Both the position numbers and the translations under genes were made by a program. Below, one piece after another: positions 6,776 through 7,416 of a stretch of 7,416 nucleotides of DNA. Within the stretch, counting starts at the first letter, position 1, and every line of letters begins with the position of its first letter. Location of the stretch: positions 1-7,416 of the forward strand of contig JAEWIV010000357.1 in assembly GCA_023386865.1 (NCBI GenBank), read 5' to 3'. The notes beneath the pieces were generated by a model. The model was not told where the DNA came from. It searched no databases and saw only the letters and a list, made by a program, of their open reading frames with translations. Origin of the DNA: Pseudomonadota bacterium. Lineage in GTDB: Bacteria > Pseudomonadota > Alphaproteobacteria > Reyranellales > Reyranellaceae.

Positions 6776-7282
6776 ATGATCAAGGGTCTGCATCACAACG
6801 CCTATCGCTGCCGCGATTCGGAGGAGACCCGGAAGTTCTACGAGGACTTCCTCGGCCTGCCGCTGGTCAACGCCTTCAAGATCGAGACCACCCAGACCGG
6901 CCGCAAGACAGGCACCGGCGTGCTGCACTCCTTCTTCCAGCTCGACGATGGCTCGTGCCTCGCCTTCTTCGAGGCACCCGACATGCCGTTCGAGTTCAAG
7001 GAGCAGCACGACTTCGACCTGCACATCGCGCTCGAGGTCGAGCCCGATGCGCTCGATAGCATGTTCGCCAGGGGCAAGGCGGAAGGCCGCGAGGTGCGCG
7101 GCGTGAGCGACCACAAGTTCATCCGCTCGATCTACTTCCGCGATCCCAACGGCTACGTCATCGAGCTCGCCGCCAAGGTTCCGGGCAAGGAACACGACAT
7201 GGATCCCAAGCAGAACCATGCGCGCGACATCCTGAACGACTGGCAGGTGAAGAAGCGCCAACCGGCAAAGGCGGTGGCGTAG
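6776..7282 (+). CDS. VOC superfamily protein (glyoxalase/bleomycin resistance/dioxygenase fold)
   Basis: This 168-residue protein has the two-module beta-alpha-beta-beta-beta VOC fold, usually a metal-dependent enzyme such as a glyoxalase, extradiol dioxygenase or isomerase. Module one begins GLHHNAYRCRDSEETRKFYEDFLGLPLV, with the H7-to-FY...LG spacing typical of the family, and ends SCLAFFEAP; module two holds DLHIALEV and RDPNGYVIELAAK. The expected metal ligands are H7, E66, H83 and E130, all present, so it is likely catalytically competent. A polar lysine-rich tail of about 30 residues follows. The frame is open far upstream (to 6617) inside the GST gene, but GGGAG at 6765-6769, 6 nt before the ATG at 6776, and the VOC homology fix the start. 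Co-transcription with the GST is likely (13-nt gap). A glutathione-linked lyase role is an inference. Confidence 0.9.
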   Translation: MIKGLHHNAYRCRDSEETRKFYEDFLGLPLVNAFKIETTQTGRKTGTGVLHSFFQLDDGSCLAFFEAPDMPFEFKEQHDFDLHIALEVEPDALDSMFARGKAEGREVRGVSDHKFIRSIYFRDPNGYVIELAAKVPGKEHDMDPKQNHARDILNDWQVKKRQPAKAVA

Positions 7283-7303
7283 GACATAGCGACGGAGGAG
7301 ACG

Positions 7304-7416
7304 ATGAACCGTGGCGTTGTGCTGGCGCTCTGCGCCCTGACGAGTGCTGTCGCGTTTTCATCCTCTTCCTCCTTCGCCACCGACCCGCCAAAGTTCCAGG
7401 TCGACCCTTTCTGGCC
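7304..7416 (+). CDS. Secreted protein, N-terminus only (possible NHL/beta-propeller family)
   Basis: The ATG at 7304 has GGAGG at 7294-7298, 5 nt upstream, and follows the VOC stop by 21 nt, so this is probably the third gene of the GST-VOC operon. Thirty-seven codons are visible before the window ends. They encode a short Sec signal peptide (MNRGVVLALCALTSAVAF, a serine run at 19-23, likely cleavage near FA25) and then DPPKFQVDPFW. That mature start recalls secreted six-bladed beta-propeller (NHL-repeat-like) proteins of alphaproteobacteria that begin with a similar FxVDPFWPKPLP stretch, from memory. The family call needs the rest of the gene; the existence of a secreted product is well supported. 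Confidence 0.75.
   Translation, partial: MNRGVVLALCALTSAVAFSSSSSFATDPPKFQVDPFW

Noticed and set aside
6001..6783. 260-codon open frame on the - strand ending in a SEARDL-type peptide
   Set aside because: It is antisense to the GST gene, and its C-terminal end is simply the translated inverted repeat, a well-known source of false calls.

Overview
The window is GC-rich, densely packed bacterial chromosomal DNA with strong G/C preference at third codon positions. The gene content (a Bug/TctC-type binding protein, a CaiB-type CoA transferase, a malyl-CoA-lyase-like enzyme, a theta-like GST) suggests a metabolically versatile soil or freshwater alphaproteobacterium of the Rhodospirillales/Hyphomicrobiales type. 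The genus cannot be fixed from this sequence alone. No rRNA, tRNA, CRISPR array, insertion sequence or phage gene was seen.

Left region (1-3379, + strand): a tight three-gene cluster encodes a CaiB/BaiF (family III) CoA transferase, a HpcH/HpaI (CitE/Mcl-like) beta-hydroxyacyl-CoA lyase 11 nt later, and a major facilitator transporter 3 nt after that. The first gene probably overlaps the end of another gene that lies mostly outside the window. Together they suggest uptake of an organic acid, its activation to a CoA thioester and retro-Claisen cleavage to acetyl- or propionyl-CoA plus glyoxylate or pyruvate. The exact substrate is not determined.

Middle region (3351-5970): a Bug/TctC periplasmic binding protein on the - strand converges on the MFS gene with a 29-bp 3' overlap. 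It diverges, across only 67 bp, from a + strand family-5 (dipeptide/oligopeptide type) ABC-transporter binding protein. Neither has its membrane partners in the window, so both look like orphan receptors here.

Right region (5971-7416, + strand): after a 114-bp spacer that contains a perfect 25-bp inverted repeat, a theta-like glutathione S-transferase, a VOC/glyoxalase-fold protein and the start of a secreted protein follow with 13- and 21-nt gaps. This looks like a second operon, perhaps for glutathione-linked or aromatic/electrophile metabolism.

No clearly novel system is visible. The points most worth a second look are the transferase-lyase-MFS module, the long inverted repeat and the paired orphan receptors. 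The many other long open frames, including several of 470-890 codons on the - strand, are explained by high-GC shadowing.
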